DNA of 64,000 bases from Adiantum capillus-veneris. Lineage: Eukaryota; Streptophyta; Polypodiopsida; Polypodiales; Pteridaceae. This document shows positions 60,452 to 64,000 of the stretch, piece after piece. The stretch lies in NCBI GenBank assembly GCA_014529385.2, contig CM043958.1, positions 151,698,793 through 151,762,792 on the forward strand, read 5' to 3'. The translations under genes and the position numbers were made by a program. Under the pieces are notes generated by a model, which saw only the letters and a program-made list of their open reading frames with translations, was not told the origin of the DNA and searched no databases. The stretch's first letter is position 1. Each line of letters starts with the position of its first letter.

Positions 60452-63179
60452 GGGCGATTATATCCTCTCGGCTCAAGCAAGGTCAAAGCCAAAGCACTTG
60501 CCTCTATCATCAATACTCCTAAGCAAGAGGAGACTCTTACTTGGCACTATAAACTAAATCATGTCTCACAACAAGTGCTTAAAGTTATGCATCAAAAGGA
60601 TCTAGTGGTGGGTCTGCCAATGACTATTACACAAAAATATTTTTTGAAGCTTGCGTATTGGGAAAAGATAAGCATTTTAAATTTCCAAGGTCAAAGTCCA
60701 ATACAACTCGTCCTCTTGAGCTCATAAAACTCAAATTTGTGTGGCCCAATGCAGACACAATCACTCACCGGCAACAATTACTTCCTAATCTTCATCGACG
60801 ACTATACAAGGTACAATCATGTATATTTCTTGGCAGACAAAGGTACAGCTACTTTAATCAAATATTAGGCATTCAAAGCTATGATGGAGACACGATTGGA
60901 TAGAAAGATTAAAGCCTTGAGGACAGATAATTGTGGGGAATACACGGCCAGCTAGTGAGTTTCAAGAACATTGTGTATCACAAGGTATCCGACGGGAATT
61001 CACAATTCCAGATCACCCTCAGTAAAATGGAGTCGTCAAGCGCAAAAATTGCACCTCGGTTGAAGCAGCACGCTCAATGATAGCACTCGCTCAAATTCCA
61101 CACACATATTGGGAAGAAGCTATAGCCACCATGGGGCGATTATATCCTCTCGGCTCAAGCAAGGTCAAAGCCAAAGCACTTGCCTCTATCATCAATACTC
61201 CTAAGCAAGAGGAGACTCTTACTTGGCACTATAAACTAAATCATGTCTCACAACAAGTGCTTAAAGTTATGCATCAAAAGGATCTAGTGGTGGGTCTGCC
61301 AATGACTATTACACAAAAATATTTTTTGAAGCTTGCGTATTGGGAAAAGATAAGCATTTTAAATTTCCAAGGTCAAAGTCCAATACAACTCGTCCTCTTG
61401 AGCTCATAAAACTCGAATTTGTGTGGCCCAATGCAGACACAATCACTCACCGGCAACAATTACTTCCTAATCTTCATCGACGACTATACAAGGTACAATC
61501 ATGTATATTTCTTGGCAGACAAAGGTACAGCTACTTTAATCAAATATTAGGCATTCAAAGCTATGATGGAGACACGATTGGATAGAAAGATTAAAGCCTT
61601 GAGGACAGATAATTGTGGGGAATACACGGCCAGCTAGTGAGTTTCAAGAACATTGTGTATCACAAGGTATCCGACGGGAATTCACAATTCCAGATCACCC
61701 TCAGTAAAATGGAGTCGTCAAGCGCAAAAATTGCACCTCGGTTGAAGCAGCACGCTCAATGATAGCACTCGCTCAAATTCCACACACATATTGGGAAGAA
61801 GCTATAGCCACCATGGGGCGATTATATCCTCTCGGCTCAAGCAAGGTCAAAGCCAAAGCACTTGCCTCTATCATCAATACTCCTAAGCAAGAGGAGACTC
61901 TTACTTGGCACTATAAACTAAATCATGTCTCACAACAAGTGCTTAAAGTTATGCATCAAAAGGATCTAGTGGTGGGTCTGCCAATGACTATTACACAAAA
62001 ATATTTTTTGAAGCTTGCGTATTGGGAAAAGATAAGCATTTTAAATTTCCAAGGTCAAAGTCCAATACAACTCGTCCTCTTGAGCTCATAAAACTCGAAT
62101 TTGTGTGGCCCAATGCAGACACAATCACTCACCGGCAACAATTACTTCCTAATCTTCATCGACGACTATACAAGGTACAATCATGTATATTTCTTGGCAG
62201 ACAAAGGTACAGCTACTTTAATCAAATATTAGGCATTCAAAGCTATGATGGAGACACGATTGGATAGAAAGATTAAAGCCTTGAGGCCAGATAATTGTGG
62301 GGAATACACGGCCAGCTAGTGAGTTTCAAGAACATTGTGTATCACAAGGTATCCGACGGGAATTCACAATTCCAGATCACCCTCAGTAAAATGGAGTCGT
62401 CAAGCGCAAAAATTGCACCTCGGTTGAAGCAGCACGCTCAATGATAGCACTCGCTCAAATTCCACACACATATTGGGAAGAAGCTATAGCCACCATGGGG
62501 CGATTATATCCTCTCGGCTCAAGCAAGGTCAAAGCCAAAGCACTTGCCTCTATCATCAATACTCCTAAGCAAGAGGAGACTCTTACTTGGCACTATAAAC
62601 TAAATCATGTCTCACAACAAGTGCTTAAAGTTATGCATCAAAAGGATCTAGTGGTGGGTCTGCCAATGACTATTACACAAAAATATTTTTTGAAGCTTGC
62701 GTATTGGGAAAAGATAAGCATTTTAAATTTCCAAGGTCAAAGTCCAATACAACTCGTCCTCTTGAGCTCATAAAACTCGAATTTGTGTGGCCCAATGCAG
62801 ACACAATCACTCACCGGCAACAATTACTTCCTAATCTTCATCGACGACTATACAAGGTACAATCATGTATATTTCTTGGCAGACAAAGGTACAGCTACTT
62901 TAATCAAATATTAGGCATTCAAAGCTATGATGGAGACACGATTGGATAGAAAGATTAAAGCCTTGAGGACAGATAATTGTGGGGAATACACGGCCAGCTA
63001 GTGAGTTTCAAGAACATTGTGTATCACAAGGTATCCGACGGGAATTCACAATTCCAGATCACCCTCAGTAAAATGGAGTCGTCAAGCGCAAAAATTGCAC
63101 CTCGGTTGAAGCAGCACGCTCAATGATAGCACTCGCTCAAATTCCACACACATATTGGGAAGAAGCTATAGCCACCATG
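60452..63179 (+). repeat. Four tandem copies of a 682 bp pre-integrase/integrase unit
   Basis: GGGCGATTATATCC starts at 60452, 61134, 61816 and 62498. Each junction reads GCCACCATGGGGCGATTATA, while the last copy continues natively as GCCACCATGGCTTACCTCC at 63179. Only a few single-base differences are seen: AAACTCAAATTTG in copy 1 against AAACTCGAATTTG in copies 2-4, and GAGGCCAG in copy 3 against GAGGACAG in the others. Junctions share only a G or two of homology. Confidence 0.96.
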
Positions 63180-63400
63180 GCTTACCTCCAAAATTGCATC
63201 CTCTTGTCATCAAACCCTCAGAAAACACCTTATCAATTGTGCTATAATCACCCACCCAACATATCACATCTCAAAATCTTTGGATCACTCGCATACCCTC
63301 CTCACTGGTTCCCATCGAATATCTTCTATGGATATGGCGATCCACATGGTGTCGAGACATATCAACTCTACAATTAGACAAGCCGAAAATTTCTTTTCTC
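60452..63400 (+). pseudogene. Copia E pre-integrase domain and integrase (repeated)
   Basis: Each unit encodes a pre-integrase segment (ETLTWHYKLNHVSQQVLKVM) then, in another frame, integrase: GPMQTQSLTGNNYFLIFIDD (first Asp), IKALRTDNCGEYTAS (second Asp), a stop, REFTIPDHPQ, a stop, NGVVKRKNCTSVEAARSMIA (the catalytic Glu of NGVVERKN is Lys) and HTYWEEAIATM. The last copy goes on to NHPPNISHLKIFGSLAYPPH. The same stops and frameshifts are in all four units, so decay came before amplification. Confidence 0.88.
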
Positions 63401-64000
63401 AAGGTCAATAATCTTCTCTGAATTTCTTCTACTTGGCCACTCTCCAGAAGCTCACCCTGAATCCGCAAGTTTTACCACATCAACGAGTAAACCTCTTCTT
63501 CCAATCCCAAATCTACCTGGCACGACCCCTAAGGTAAATACCCCAACACAATTTTACACCACATCTTCATTTCCTAGTGTGAACAAGACCTCTTCACTCA
63601 ACCAAAACCATTTAATTAACTCTTGAAACCCCGATGGCTTATTATCAAATAAGTCTCTACCCACATTACACACAAAGCTGATGCCATCCACACACACACA
63701 TAAACATTTTATAAGAGAAGTGGGACTTTGAAAACCTATGTAGAGAGCGCTCTATGTGGATCACAGATAATTAATGCATCTAAGCTTGGACCTACAAGAA
63801 AAGTACCAACTTGAAGAAAGATAAAAGAAAAGAAAAAGCAAAAACGTTAAGAAAGTAAACAAGCACGAAAGCAAAAGATCTGTAGAGCAATAAAGGTTCA
63901 AGTATGTTTCATCACAATCTTGCAAACAACTACAACTTATACAAGATATGTTTAATGGAGCTTCTATATGGATAGATTTTTGAGTTTCATGTCATTGACT
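63401..64000. other. Copia linker tail and unassigned end
   Basis: Up to about 63600 a Ser/Pro/Thr-rich reading (ESASFTTSTSKPLLPIPNLP) fits the integrase-RT linker of copia. After that no RT or LTR is recognised; the remaining bases are A-rich and unassigned. Confidence 0.5.

Larger units (their letters stand above)
59180..63600 (+). mobile_element. Ty1/copia element with amplified integrase (copia E)
   Basis: Order: gag, zinc knuckle, protease, pre-integrase, integrase, post-integrase linker. A 682 bp unit spanning pre-integrase and most of the integrase core occurs four times. It abuts copia D at about 59170 in inverted orientation. RT and RNase H are not present before the window's end; 3' sequence after 63600 has no recognised LTR. 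Confidence 0.88.

Overview
This window looks like land-plant nuclear DNA from a large, repeat-dominated genome. It has no bacterial gene organisation, rRNA, tRNA or CRISPR array. Nearly everything that can be recognised is a decayed transposable element: Ty1/copia and Ty3/gypsy retrotransposons of plant type, a Penelope-like retroelement, cut-and-paste DNA transposons, satellite-like arrays, and many (GA)n, (GT)n and poly(G) tracts. I cannot name the species. The Penelope-like element and very long dinucleotide runs would suit a fern, lycophyte or gymnosperm better than a typical angiosperm, but that is inference.

Layout. 1-640: AT-rich tandem array of about 152 bp units. 1.1-2.3 kb: unassigned, possibly the decayed start of a retrotransposon. 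2.36-5.81 kb (+): 5'-truncated copia element, split by a 760 bp inverted-repeat transposon that has an 8 bp target duplication. 5.8-8.36 kb: no genes; a microsatellite, two hairpins and a distant copy of the repeat found at 42 and 48 kb. 8.36-12.6 kb (-): a decayed protein of retrotransposon ORF type followed by a palindrome-bearing non-coding stretch. 12.66-18.5 kb (-): gypsy element A (protease, spacer, RT, RNase H, integrase, then a second protease-like ORF), cut at its 5' side by a second member of the inverted-repeat transposon family. 18.5-23.05 kb: microsatellites and gene debris, including a protein kinase fragment.

23.1-31.9 kb (-): gypsy element B, related to A but without RT, RNase H and integrase. 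It carries gag, protease, a protein with repeated Trp-Ile/Val-Pro-Lys motifs, a long leader with seven palindromes, a PBS and a 958 bp LTR. The matching LTR, with a polypurine tract, lies at 33.8-34.8 kb in the opposite orientation. Both LTRs border the same GTGTG in copies of the same satellite, so one insertion appears to have been partly inverted. 34.8-36.25 kb: about four units of that satellite, each roughly 355 bp.

37.0-39.75 kb (+): decayed transposase-like ORFs behind zinc-finger-like segments. 42.1-50.7 kb (-): Penelope-like RT between two 1.8 kb direct repeats; one repeat carries a 379 bp GC-rich, hairpin-rich insert with a 13 bp target duplication. 50.9-52.2 kb (+): copia LTR, PBS and gag remnant. 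52.5-53.6 kb: possible host gene fragments (one PPR-like). 55.2-57.06 kb (+): copia gag to integrase. 57.06-59.17 kb (-): copia integrase tail to RT. 59.18-63.6 kb (+): copia gag to integrase, in which a 682 bp integrase segment is repeated four times almost perfectly.

No intact host gene and no clearly autonomous element is present. Catalytic residues are replaced in element A (RT and integrase) and in two copia RTs. The value of the window lies in structural events (nested insertions, an inversion, an in-element tandem amplification) and in a few unusual cis and protein motifs.
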